NCBI GenBank assembly: GCA_016647705.1
Contig: CM028329.1
Coordinates: 55,321,231 to 55,385,230, forward strand
DNA: 64,000 bases
Source: Eucommia ulmoides
Lineage: Eukaryota; Streptophyta; Magnoliopsida; Garryales; Eucommiaceae
Direction of reading: 5' to 3'
A program made the translations under genes and the position numbers. The notes below the pieces were generated by a model, which saw nothing but the letters and a program-made list of their open reading frames with translations, was not told where the DNA came from and made no database searches. This document shows, piece after piece, positions 21,111 to 32,814 of this stretch (the stretch's first letter is position 1; every line of letters starts with the position of its first letter).

Positions 21111-21779
21111 GCATATAAAAAAGAGGGAAAAGGGCATACCTAGTGGAAGAGCGCAACAACGCTAGAGGAAAACGACGATGCAGAGAATGCAAAGAAGTTA
21201 CAAATCAAGAGAGAGCAATTTGTGCTTTCACAAAATGTAGAGAAGTTACAAATGATCTGAGAAATCGAAAGAAAACGAACCTATAACGAGGGGAAAATCG
21301 AGTGAGGCGATTTGCAGTGGTTTGGTGCTGCTGCGTTGGCCAGATCTGACGGAGGTGGCTAGATTTAGGGGGTGATGTACGATGGAGCGATGATGATGGC
21401 ATTGGCGAGGCCGATGGAGATGGTGTCGATGTGCGATGAACCTCGACAGTGATGGCAGTGGCGATGGCTGCTTGCAAGAAAAGAGTAAAAAGAGAGAGAG
21501 AGATGGGAGATGAATAAAAGCTTTTGGGAGACAAAGAAGAGGATTTCGGGAGTGGGAAGAGGAAAATTTTCCATTGCGCCTTTTTCGTTTTTTGGCTTAA
21601 GTTTCCAATTCTAATTTTATTATTATTATTATTATACATATTATTTTTTTTAAATTTATTTTAATATACATATTAGGACACCCTTAAGTGACCTATAATT
21701 AAAGAGTGAGGGAGAGGGTCAAACTGTAGAGAGAGAGAAGGTTAGACAGAAAGAAGAGGCTTTCGATGTACACGAGCGG

Positions 21780-22209
21780 GAACACCAATAGTTGCTAGCG
21801 CCTTTTTTTTTTTTCGTCGTCAAATGTTAAATATAGGCGGTCACATTGGCAATGAATCTATGTCGTCGCCCATACATTTGCAATGACAAAACGCGACGAA
21901 AGGGGTTCGTCGCCAAATAAAAAAAATATCTCGTACCACATTGGCGACGAAATGTTTCCGTCGCCAATACGCTAGCGGGAAATTTTTTTCTTTTTTTTGT
22001 TTGGCGCCAAGAATTGGTCGTACCAATAGCGACGAATTCTATAATTTCATCACCTATTAACCATCTTTGGCTATAAATTTACACTTTGTCGCCAAAGGAG
22101 GTCACATTTGGCGACGATTATTCATTTCGTAGTCAATAGACACAATTGGCAACAATTATTGTATCGTCGCCAAAAAAATTTGTAGCAGAATCTCATTTTT
22201 CTTGTAGTG
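21780..22209. repeat. Right subterminal repeats and terminus of the CACTA element
   Basis: Repeated TTGGCGACGA and CGTCGCCAAA motifs in both orientations lead to the terminal TTCTTGTAGTG. Confidence 0.85.
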
Positions 22210-23113
22210 TTTCCAGTGAAAATTGTCTAATTTGTTATTTCATTTTCCAGTATGGGACTTAGATTTCGTGCTTAGTACCATGTTTTCATTTCTATCCCGT
22301 CATTGATTGTATTGATAATCTGCGTCAGTCGGATAGATGTCTAATATGAAATGAAGAGTTTAAGACAGATATTCTCACTTTGGATTATGTAGAACCGGCA
22401 TGGCCATCATCACCACCGCCACCAGATACTACTTAGCTCATATTGGATATATCGCATATTAAATTCTATAGATATGTTCTTTTTTCATCTTGTATTTGCT
22501 TATTTTATAATTCTCATATCGATACAAATTTTGTTACATATTAGATGTATCAAATATTGCATTTTATAGATCTGGACTTTCTGATACTTGTTGTATTTGC
22601 TTCTCATATAGATCGTCTTGTATTGATACAAATTTAATTAAATAATTTGGTTCATAATATTGCAATTTTCTTCGAAGTTTTAATTTTATTCTAATTTTAT
22701 TACTGAGGCTAACTTATTTTAATTTTTTTAAATTCATCCATGTACTTATGAATTTATTTGAATCAATTTCTTAAAGTTCCAAATTTGTTTCAAATATGAT
22801 TTCTCCAAATATTGTTAGTGATATTAGTCTCAAAGAACAAAATGGATTTTTTTTCTTTTTAGAATTTTGATTGAAAAAGTTTAAAATATTAGACACCTAC
22901 TTGATATTAGTCACATATGTTGAAGACTTGGGGGTGCAATGAACAAATTCCAGTTCTCTGTTTCCTTTACGAGGCAAATTATCAACCTTAAATGACTAAA
23001 TTACTCTTTTTCATGAATTTTCAAAAATAAATGATTTTTTAAACTAAATATTAAAATAGTACCAAAATCATGAAAAAATACACTTTCGAACTTTTAAATT
23101 TGACTGTGTTTTT

Positions 23114-23185
23114 ATGATGTCCAACAGATTTGATCTATTTCATTGTGTTATGATGTCCAACAAATTTGATCTATTTCATTGTGTA
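23114..23185. repeat. 36-bp tandem duplication
   Basis: The unit ATGATGTCCAACARATTTG plus CTATTTCATTGTGT appears at 23114-23149 and 23150-23185 with one or two differences. Confidence 0.9.
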
Positions 23186-23582
23186 CATTAATTTTAAGTT
23201 TTCTTTCTGATATATTTTCCATCCAAAATCGACAGAATCCTAATAAATGTCAAACTCATCCACTAAACTTTGAACATTTCGCTAATAAAAAAAAAAAAAA
23301 CGAAGAATTTTTTACCATTGTCCCCAAATTTACAAATCACTATTCACCCAACACGGTCAGCACTATAATTTTTTGAGAAATTCAATAATTTTGTCAGAAG
23401 TCCAAAATCACTGCATGACATAAGTAAAAAATTTAAGTTCTTAAACTATTCACCTACGAAAAACAGTACCAAAAATTTCTATGCTTTGAAGTTAAGCTGA
23501 TGACAAGGTTCAAATTTCTAAAATCTTACAAAGGAGAGTATATGACCACCAATGGTTATTAAGTTAACCAAGTATAAAAAAT

Positions 23583-23810
23583 GGTTAATTACACTTTATC
23601 CCCTGTAGTTACGCCGTTTTGTATTTTGCTTCATGTGGTATTCGCGTTACCACTTTGCCTCTATTGTTAGACCTTTGTTGTACTTTTCCCCCCTTGTCAG
23701 CACTTTTTCCTATGTAGTTAGGCCTACACGGGATAAAGTACAACAGAGTCTAACTACAGAAGACAAAGTGGTAACGAAAATACTGCAGGAGGGTAAAGTG
23801 CAAAACAACC
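23583..23810. mobile_element. Foldback MITE-like element
   Basis: About 228 bp whose left half (TTACACTTTATCCCCTGTAG, GTTACCACTTTG) is the inverted copy of the right half (AAAGTGGTAACG, GGGTAAAGTGCAAAAC). The two arms of roughly 100 bp would form a long imperfect hairpin. There is no coding sequence. Such long foldbacks can be processed to small RNAs in plants, which is inference here. Confidence 0.75.
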
Positions 23811-24540
23811 TAGCAAAAATATTTCATCAACTCATCACTACTATTCGTTCCCCGTTCCCCTCAAATTAATTAAAGCCCTTCATAAAATACATTGTAAAAA
23901 ACTAGTCTTGATTTATTAATAGATGTACTAAATATGATGCTCATGGTGACATTGGAGAAAAAAAAAACGATATGAAAGACATACTTCAATCTATTCTGGG
24001 AATTGTTCCACGTATTTTTTAGCATCATGGCCTCCACATTTTTCCTATGCGTCAAGAACTGTGGGCATGACAACAAACACAACGGATATCATAAACAATC
24101 TAGTAAGGCATAAATGGATAACAAATCTCAAGTCATGTTTGATAACTCAATTAAGTGCTGAAAATTGAAAAGATTAAGCACTTTTTATAATAACTTTGTT
24201 TGATAAGATCTTAATACATGGATCTTTTATCATATATAAAAAAATATTTTTTTTTACTTCTTGAGTACAAAATAAATATTATTTTTCAAGATAAATATTT
24301 TTTAAATTTAGAAATTTATAAAAAAAACAAAAATACACGCAAACAAAAAAATTTATTACAAACGATGCTACATAAAAAATGATAATTGCAAATATCTTTG
24401 AATTTTTTATTGCTTAACTTTATTTTAGTGTTAGTTTAGTCAAATAACCTTTTAAACATTTAGGTTATTATTTAATCCTCTTTTTTAGTATTTAGTCCTT
24501 TGACAGTTAATAAAAATAGTGAACAGATGGTTATACCCCT

Positions 24541-25689
24541 TGTAAAGCCAAATTTTTTGCATATGTAGTTGCATTTTAAAATATTTAAAAAATAATGGGT
24601 CATTCAGCTATTTAAATTTTATCTAAAAAAAATCTCGAGGTTATTATGGTATTTAAAAGTTTGATTTTAAAAACTTTAGGGATTAATATGTTAATTTTAA
24701 TTTTGACTTTTAAAAGTTAGGGATAATTAAGTTATTTAAAATATAATTTTAAAAATTTTGGAATATAATTAATATTTTCTCTATTTAAAGAAGAGTTATT
24801 AGTGTAAATAAAATAAATATATGGTTGAAATTGGTTTCCTTCTTAACGAAAGAAACCATTTCAACCATATAACATATATATGGGTAGCCACACAGCAAAG
24901 GGGGTGAACTCATTTTATATATATATTGTTAAAAAATATATATACCACATTTAATTTATGGGACTATCTATACGGATATATATACATATATATTTATATA
25001 CCAAAAACATATATACATGGATTCGAGAAATATATTGAGTATAATTATACATAGATATAACTAAATTGTGAAGAATACAGTTTAAAATAAAAATTGTAAA
25101 ACTTTATTAAAATGACAATTCTAGTATTACATTGACTAATAATATTTTGACAATCGATTAACATTTTCCTGTAAATTAAATTATTAACAAGAAATTTTTT
25201 GTAATCGTTGTTACGATAATTTTTATACAATTAATATTGACTTAAGAAATTGGGCGTTTAGTAATTTTGTATAATCAAAAAATTTGAGAATGTGAAAGAT
25301 TGCATTTTAGAGTCACGCATCGCATATTAGATTTATTTAAATAAATTCTTAGTTTAGGCCCTTTCGTTGTTAGATTCACACGTGACGCCGACCATGTCAA
25401 CATTGTGACAATAGTGTATTCAGTAGCACGAAAATCAAGATCAATGTAATGTCTTGTATATAAATTATCAAATTATATTTTTGTATTAAAATGTGAAAGA
25501 AAAATGTTTATTAAAATGGATTATTGTACGTGATGCGAATCAAGTAAATTTTTAAATGCGAAAAGTAATTTTATTATCCGACTATGTCAAAGAGTGATCC
25601 TGACAAAAGGGTATATCATGCGAGATGTTGTTGGTCCTAACAAGATGGCATGTCCTGTAGGACGTATTGTGACCTAACAGGAGGGCAAG
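24541..25689 (+). repeat. 5' LTR of element E, truncated
   Basis: It matches 49385-49490 plus 61146-62290 closely, including ATTATGGTATTTAAAAG and GTGAAGAATACAG. It breaks off at 25689 in GGAGGGCAAG where the LTR fragment at 25690 begins; in the 3' LTR the sequence continues with TCTTGTAGG. So the last 0.7 kb, with the conserved box, is missing. The primer site is also lost. Confidence 0.85.
24819..24870. repeat. Hairpin in the E LTR
   Basis: ATATGGTTGAAAT...TTCAACCATAT with GGTTTC/GAAACC forms a stem of about 22 bp around a short loop. The 3' LTR copy (61325-61385) keeps TTGAAATTGGTTTCCTTCTT, then GAAGGAAAC, so the structure is partly preserved. Confidence 0.75.
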
Positions 25690-26625
25690 TGTCACACCCC
25701 CACCCTGGGCCCCCACCGCCCGAGGCCGGGCGTGACATCGACATGACGCTACCTAACCAGTCCACTAATATCCATACTTACATATGTACATACATACGCA
25801 CGCTACTGAACATTTTTTCCAACTATATATATATATATATACCTGTTTCAATAATATGGGAGCACTTATGTCCTAAATGTTCACAACCAGAATCACAAAA
25901 CAACCTGAACCTTCCACGGTTCCCATTCAACCCGCTTACCTCCAAAATGACACTACCTCTAGATTCTATCTAGTGTCAGTAGTAGACCCACTCCTAGCTG
26001 CGGCACCTGTTATAAATAATTTTTTTATCGTTGTACTATCTTCATAATGAAAACATTTAATGGATCAAATACAATTGTTAATTATCACTTTTCAAAATAT
26101 AATATTTTATAATCACATACCAGGTTGAGAATCTAGTTCTACTGCCACCCATGTAAGGATACTAATATGTTTAAAACAAACAGAAGTATTAAACACCACG
26201 TTTCAAAATAATAATATAATCGAATACTATGTTAAAAAAATCTAATTCCACTTCCACCAATTAAATGAATTAATATAATTAACACCCAACTCAAATATTT
26301 TAAGTCAACCAATTCAAGTATTTTAAATCCACCAATCCAAATATTTTAAACGTATAATACAATGCACCACACCTCCTCTCCTACAAACCATATGATCGTT
26401 TTTACCTTACGATCAGGAGTTACAACGATACCGTCACCTGTACAATTGTGCCATCTAAAGTGACTATTAGTATCAAGGACATTTATTATCCCCAATGGTA
26501 GGGGTACCACCCACAGGATTTGCACTCCTGACGGGTTAAACCACCCTGCAAGACTTGCCTAGCAGGTAATCCACATCTCGCAAGATATATCCTACTGACA
26601 AGAAGAAATCCACATCTCATTTACA
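25690..26625 (-). mobile_element. LTR fragment J (Tekay type)
   Basis: It starts TGTCACACCCCCACCC with CCGAGGCCGGGCGTGAC, as do the LTRs of D read on the plus strand. It contains the AGTGTACTRTCTTC-type site (about 26028), the inverted box (26394-26434) and CAGGATTTGCACTCCTGACGGG hairpin units. It stops near 26625 at the start of the Athila-like fragment B, so only part of one LTR is left. Confidence 0.75.
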
Positions 26626-29600
26626 CCACTACAACCACCTCTAAAACCCTAAATCTCTCTATTCTCATCCTTCCAAACCGTTTCCAACCCACAAAATCAT
26701 CATTCCATTTACAAAATTTGTGATTTCCACCACGAATCATTCTCCAAAAATCAAATTTCCACCCCATTTTTGAATCCTAGGGTTTAAGGAACCAAAGGTG
26801 TGATTTCACCCATTTTTAATCATTTGGACCGAATTTTTTTCAACAAGAGACGTGACTAAGCTAGCTACATCAAAGAGGGCAAGGGGAGACGGTTCAAGTT
26901 CTGGCATCGGGGGTACCACTATTGACTATGATTATGTCCGCTTTATTTCCAAATAAGCCGATGAGCATTTCAACCATTTTGAGCATAAACGGACGTGTAT
27001 TCGACAACAGAGATTTGGGCAATTAGACAGTCTCCCGATGGAATTTCAAGATGTGATCCGAAGCTGTGGTTAGGAACATTTTTGCAAATCACCACCCTGG
27101 GGCAAGGTGGCTCTAGTGTGGGAGTTTTATGCAAATATCACCGAGGCAAATGACAACCGGACAAGGGTCCGAACTCGCCCCATCTTGTTTTGTCCCAAGT
27201 TCCTTAATGAAGTTTTGGGATTGGTGGCCTCAGCACCCACTGACAAACCATATGGGGGCAGAGATCCAAGTATGGACACTGTGATCTGAGCCATCACCTC
27301 AGGCAATGTCCAGTGGACTCACACAGGGCCGAGTCTAGACACTTTCCTAGCTAAATTTCTCAATCCAATCCCCAAAAATCTGGCACAATTTTGTTTGCAG
27401 AAGCCTTCTCCTGACATCTCACTTGTCGGACGTCTCTAAAGAAAGGGCCATGATGCTATATTTGATTCAAACGGGCAAGCAAATAAATGTTGGCTACTTG
27501 ATCTACTCCTTTGTTCTTCATGTCATCAATACAATAAAAGTCGGTCTTCCATTTCTTTCGCTTTTGATTGACCTATTCCGACGAGTTGGTGTATCGGTAA
27601 TCGGGGATAGCCCTTCCCCCCAATTGTTCTGCTTGATATGACTATGATAAATAGAATGTGGAAAGTCAAAGCGCAAGGGGCGGGCAAGCAAGAAGCTAAA
27701 GAAGAGGAAGGGCCTGTACAGGAAGAGGTGGGGCCGTCTGAAGCCCGCAATAAAGTTACTTTGGAGAGGGTCTATAAAGAGCTCCAAGAGGTCCGGCTCG
27801 ATAATCGTGTTCTTCGCCAAGGGAAATATAATACGGATCTCCAAATTGCCAAGCTTGGGTCTTTCTTGGATCAGCATACGAGTCAACAAGATCAAGTCCA
27901 CCGGCTCATTTGCGAGCGCCTCAGCATTGACATGAGCGCTTATCCGCCTATGCTGCAATTATTGTCGCACCTTTTGCAACCGCGATAATTTCCTTTAAGA
28001 CGCGACAGCGGTGGTGATAACGTTCCTCTAGGTGCACAGTAGGAGGTGATACCTTTTATGTCTATTGCAATTGGGTTTGCTGCTCAGTCAATATGGACAC
28101 TGCCTCGTTTAAGTTTGGGGAGATGTTCATCCATTTTTGCTTTTTGTAGAAAATGATGAATAAAATTTTTGATGTATTCTAGTTGGATGTTTTATATATG
28201 CGTAGTTACGCTTTGTGGAAGCTTAGATGTATATTGTAGACTTTAAACATATAGTTAAGTTTTATTTTAATTTTCATGTTGTTGCATGTGAAATGCTTAG
28301 ATTAGTGTATGTATGTTAGTGTTTAGATTTAATGTAGAGATGTTTATGTATGAAGTAGTATTTGTGTGTTGAGTTGTTGAGTTTATCTGGGCCATTTTTT
28401 GATGATGAAAATTATCCCTTAATTGTATATCGAGGACAGGGGTGATGCTAATCATGTTTGTTTTGTGTGCTTGGCATGTTGATTAGGTAAAAATTATTTT
28501 GATCCTAAAATCGCACGATAGCGTAGACTCACTGTATAATTATTCGAACGATTTAACGTCAATTATTCAGTAATAAATTCAAGACAATTTTGAGGAATCT
28601 AGAACTTGACTGGGTGGAACTTGAGGCGAAATCCTAAGTGAGGTAGTTCAAGAGGCATGATTTAGGCCTTTATTTTATCGCTTGAACCTTTGAAGCTAAC
28701 CTTGAAAATTGTATCCCTCGTTACCCTGTCGAAGCCGATAACCTATTCAATTTTGAACATGTATCAAAACCATAGCCAATTAAAAAAATTCTAAACCATT
28801 GTCGCTAAGCTAAATGCACGAATTGAGTGAAATCAAGTTAACATTATTTTATACTACTTGCAGTGAGCAGGAGGGTTTCGGACGAATTTTTATTGGTTCA
28901 GTATTAGTGTATTCACTTGTCAATCTTTGAATTCTATTTGCACGCCCCTAAAATTGTACAAAATCGAATAAATTTGGGGGTGTGTTAGTTTGTTACTTAA
29001 AAAAAAAAATAAAAATAAATAAATAAACAAAACAAACTATGTGAATATAGTTTTTATTTTCGTTCTTTCGACAAGTGAATACAAAGTTCTTAAAATCTTG
29101 TTTAGGGTTATGTTTTAAATAATTGGGGTTACGAGAGAGATATAGCCGACAAACGTTTGTGCCTCGGGTATCGTTTAATTATCGTAATTATAACTATGAT
29201 CTGTTTTCTATTCTTGAGATACCCTTGGCCGTTCTCCAATGCCTATTCAAGCCCTATTGATCTATTTGAACTTCCGAACCTACATTAGTAGATAGTTGAG
29301 CCCAGTCAAGCATATGGTTTTCCTAATATTTAAACGGTTTAAGTCATGAGCTTAATTATTAAATAATCCAATCTGGTGTTTGGATAGTTATATATTTGAG
29401 TTCTCACACACACACGTTAAATGGACATAAAATGGTTTGTATTGATATTGAGTGTTGAAATTCTAGAACACTACGTGGTGTGTGTTATTTCCCGAACTTG
29501 ATCTGATTGAGGGTTGTTGAGGAAGGAACAACTTGGTTTCTTCAATTGAACTTGGCACTCACGTGTGTTTACTTCTTCTTTGTTAAAGTTTATTCAATTT

Positions 29601-29683
29601 TAGTAGTTAGTTAGTTAGTTAATTAGTACAATTAGTTTATTTTAGTGTTAGGGTGTTTTACTCGAGAACTAACAAAATTCTAA
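26625..29683 (+). mobile_element. Fragment B of the Athila-like family
   Basis: Internal sequence collinear with element C from about 38930 to 42360 (5' exon, gag-like ORF, 3' conserved block, PPT-like motifs), without LTRs. It starts next to LTR fragment J and ends at TAACAAAATTC, just before the family's polypurine tract, directly against gypsy E pol. The C intron is missing from B at 26846/26847. Both ends are therefore recombination or deletion junctions, not insertion ends. Confidence 0.82.
26847..27988 (+). pseudogene. Gag-like (putative plant transposon protein) ORF, fragment B
   Basis: Over several frames, KRARGDGSSS, ADEHFNHFEHKRTCIRQQRF, then VALVWEFYANITEANDNR, LSDVSKERAMMLYLIQTGK, INVGYLIYSFVLH and a charged coiled-coil-like C-terminus (RVYKELQEVRLDNRVL). 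The FYAN.TEA and LIQTGK.INVG motifs match the protein of C and the putative plant transposon protein domain common in Athila-like elements. It probably has a structural, gag-like role. Several stops (for example near 26956 and 27073) and frameshifts make it non-functional. Confidence 0.75.
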
Positions 29684-29893
29684 CTACCCTGTTGACCTGT
29701 TTAACCCGCAAGGGAACTAAATTTGAGCAGACTGATAAATGTGAACAGAGTTTCCAAGAGCTAAAAAATATATTGATATCAGCGTCAATACGTTCTCTCC
29801 CGACAAAAGGCGGTGGCTTTGTGATTTATAATGATATTTCATACCAAGGGCAAGGTTATGTACTGATGCAACACGGCCACGTGATTGCACATA
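29684..29893 (+). pseudogene. Gypsy E pol, end of RT and start of RNase H
   Basis: LTRKGTKF, CEQSFQELK, SLPTKGGGFVIYNDISYQG and [10 protein letters not shown] match the RT thumb/RNase H junction of Tekay-type pol (compare D at 35980-35840). It is cut at HVIA by insertion of D and resumes at 48140 with ASRQLK-type sequence. The usual YSDAS is changed to YNDIS, so the first RNase H Asp is retained but its neighbours have changed. Confidence 0.85.
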
Positions 29894-32342
29894 TGTCACA
29901 CCCCACCCCGGGCACCCGTCACCCGAGGCCGGGCGTGACGTCAACTTGACACTACTAACTCCATCAACGAATATCCATCCATACATACATGCATACATAC
30001 ATATATATATACACACACACACACACACATGCGCTACTACAATTTTGTTTTTCCAAAAAAAAAAATACATATATCTATTTCAACATTTGGGAATATACCG
30101 GTCCCAAATATTCACAACAAAAATCACAAAAAAACTGAACCTTCCACGGTTCGCATCAGACCGGCCCATATCCAAAATGACACTATATCCGGACTCTACC
30201 TAGTGCCAGTAATGGACCCACTCCTAGTTGTGGTACCTGAAACCAAATATTTTATCGGTGTACTGTCTTCATAATACAAAAATATTTTATGGATCAAGCA
30301 TAATTATTAAACACCATGTTTCAAAATATAATATCATATAATCGCAAACCATGTTGGAATCAATTTCCACTGTCATCATGGAAATAAAATAATATATTTA
30401 AATCAATCAATCCAGGCAATTCATCGTATAATAAAATACCACACACATTCTTTCCTATTAACCATAGGATCGTTACATCTCACGATCTGGAGTTACGACA
30501 GTACCGTATCCTATACAATTGTGCCATCTAATGTGACTATCAGTGTTAGGGTCATTTATTATCCTCAATGGTAGGGGTACCACCCGCAGGATTTGCACTC
30601 CTGACGGGTTAAATCAACCACTTGCAGGACTAATCCTCCTGATAGGTCATAATAATCAACCATCTGTAGGACTAATTCTCCTGACAAATCATAATATTAA
30701 CAACCACTTGTAAGACTAATCCTCTTGACAGGTCATAATATAATCAATTACCTGCAAGACTAGCACTCCTGACACGTCATAATATATCACAACATAATCA
30801 ATCACCTGTAGGATATGCCTTCCTAACAGGTCAATACCATCTTGCAGGACATGCTTTCCTAACGGGATCAAACAATGGCATAGTCGGACAAAAATCACTT
30901 TCCATATTTAAAATCTACTTGATCTATATAAGTCATAAAGTTGTCCAATTTTAATAAACACTTTTTTTCCACAATTTATACAAAAATATAATTTATAAAT
31001 TTATATAGAAGACAATACACTTACATCGATTTTCGCACTGCAAAAAAATACGGTCGTAAAAAACTACCGGGACGCTGGCGCCTGTGAACCTAACAGCGAT
31101 AGGGTCTAAATTAATATTTTAATTAAAATAAACCTAATATGCAATGCGTGGCCCTAAAATGCACAATTTTCCATTCCCCAAATTTAATTATGCAAAATTA
31201 TTATTTCCTCCAGTTCCCTACGTTAATATTTATTGTACAAAATTTATTACAATAATGGTTACAAAAATTATCATCACGATTGTGAAAATTTAATGTTAAT
31301 TTGATTTGAAGAAAATATTAATCGACGGAATCGTTACCTGTTCCGAATTTTTCGCCGACCGAGAGATGGGTTTTTTTATTTTGGTTTTTATTTATTTATT
31401 TATTTATTTTGTTTTATTTTTTTTATACTTGTTGGTTCAACCGACATGCACACACGCTCACTCACTCACTGCCGGCGACACACACACACACCAGTAGTCG
31501 ACCGACGACACATACACACTAAATTGACGAAGCACACACACACACGAACGACGATCACACACATACACACACCGGCGGTGAATAACTGAACACACACACA
31601 TACATGCAACCGTCTGAATACACACACCCACAAAATCGACGACCCCCACACACCATCGACAATAGAACATCACACACATACACACTCACGCCGAAGGAAC
31701 AACGACGCTCACACACACATACACACATATCGGGCGATCACTAAACAACACGCACATACATAGGCTGAACGACGAACACACACACAAAATCATCGAATAC
31801 ACATGCACACCGCCAACTACCCAACGACAATCACACACATACATCCACGACGGATGAACGGCGATGCCACACACCACCAAAGTAAACGACCACACTACCG
31901 ATGACGACATACACATACACCGTGACTAAAACATACACTGATCATACCTACACCGCCAGCGAACAGAACACACACGCACACACGTGTTAGTTGCTGAACA
32001 CACCCACTGCCCACTTCTCTCATTTTGTTTTTCTTTTTAGGTTGTAATGTCTTTTTCGGTTGTAATGTCTTGGGTATATATATATGTATGTATATATGCA
32101 AGGGAATGATCTCATCCCACTACTCCAATTATTTATTTATTTATTTTTATTACACTAATTTCTCTCAATTATCTTTAAGTTATCATTTAAGCCCAAAATC
32201 TAAAATTTAATATTCTTAAAATTGCTAATTGACCCCTAAAGTTTTTAAAATAGAAATAATTTAACACAATTTACCCCGTTATTTTCTAAATGTTCTAGAA
32301 TGCAACTAAAATTTATGTGTATGCGGAAATTAAGGACTTACA
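29894..32342 (-). repeat. 3' LTR of element D
   Basis: Plus-strand reading starts TGTCACACCCCACCCC and ends AAGGACTTACA. It holds the site GTGTACTGTCTTC (30259-30271), the inverted conserved box (30468-30507), CAGGA...TCCTGACAGG hairpin repeats (30585-30870), the second AGAAGACAATACACT site (31007-31022) and a CACACA-rich part (31440-31990) that gives spurious ORFs. Confidence 0.9.
30585..30872. repeat. Hairpin repeat array in the D 3' LTR
   Basis: About seven units of CAGGACTAATCCTCCTGACAGG type, separated by TCATAATA, include short self-complementary CAGGA/TCCTG pairs. The counterpart is at 46405-46655. Confidence 0.8.
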
Positions 32343-32358
32343 ACCCTTCCCCCCTAAA
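32343..32358 (-). other. Polypurine tract of element D
   Basis: The minus strand reads TTTTAGGGGGGAAGGG immediately before the 3' LTR. Confidence 0.85.
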
Positions 32359-32378
32359 AGAAATTTCGTCCCGAAATT

Positions 32379-32814
32379 TTAGTTAGCTTGACCGAACAAA
32401 TGTGGATATTTATCTCTTATCTCATTTTCTTGCTCCCACGTCGCCTCCTCCACTGAGTGACTACGCCAGAGCACTTTCACTAATGAAATCGTTTTCGTCC
32501 ATAACACCTGATCCTTACAGTTCAAAATCTGGACTGGTTCCTCAATGTATATTAAATTCTCTTCCAATTCAATTGGTTGAGAAGTCAATACATGCGAAGG
32601 ATCTAGCACATATTTCCGAAGCATCGACACGTGGAAAACGTCGTGTAATCTGGAGAATTTTGGCGGTAGGGCAAGTCGATAAGCTATCATGCCAACCCGT
32701 TCTAGAATCTCGTATGGCCCGATATATCTCGGACTTAACTTTCCTTTCTTCCCAAATCTCATTATGGCCTTGTACGCGCGAGGTTTCACAACCATGTTTC
32801 CTCCTCGCGGTAAT
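32379..32814 (-). pseudogene. Gypsy D integrase C-terminus (GPY and chromodomain-like end)
   Basis: The minus strand gives MRFGKKGKLSPRYIGPYEIL (GPY/F module), LPPKFSRLHDVFHVSMLRKY, then PVQILNCKDQVLWTKTISLV, KVLWRSHSVEEATWEQE and the terminal KYPHLF. This end is characteristic of Tekay/Del chromoviruses, where the last part is chromodomain-related and may guide insertion. It ends about 35 bp before the polypurine tract. Upstream it is broken by lone LTR K. Confidence 0.9.

Larger units (their letters stand above)
17467..22209. mobile_element. CACTA (En/Spm) DNA transposon with captured gene fragments
   Basis: The right end TTTTTCTTGTAGTG (22196-22209) is the inverted form of the CACTACAAGAAAAA terminus of plant CACTA elements. 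The left end at 17467, CACAGCTAGAAAAG, is a degraded version, and the following bases keep weak similarity to the inverted right end. Both ends have many TTTGGCGACGA or TCGTCGCCAAA subterminal repeats. The interior has a transposase-like fragment, GAAACA-type minisatellites, a mannanase exon and two exons of an unidentified gene. No matching 3-bp duplication is clear (AAC left, TTT right). It is non-autonomous. Confidence 0.85.
22210..24535. other. Non-coding flank between CACTA and element E
   Basis: AT-rich DNA without recognisable genes. It holds an imperfect repeat of about 115 bp (about 22430-22545 and 22550-22660, sharing TTGTATTTGCTT and GATACAAATTT), a 36-bp perfect-like tandem duplication and a foldback MITE, listed separately. 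Confidence 0.55.

Noticed and set aside
21205..21639. 144-codon minus-strand ORF in the CACTA element
   Set aside because: Ser/Pro/Leu-rich with polypyrimidine bias and no recognised domain; not supported beyond length.
22281..22440. Possible exon near ATGGCCATCATCACC
   Set aside because: The open frame is short and ends quickly; no splice-bounded coding pattern or known motif could be seen.
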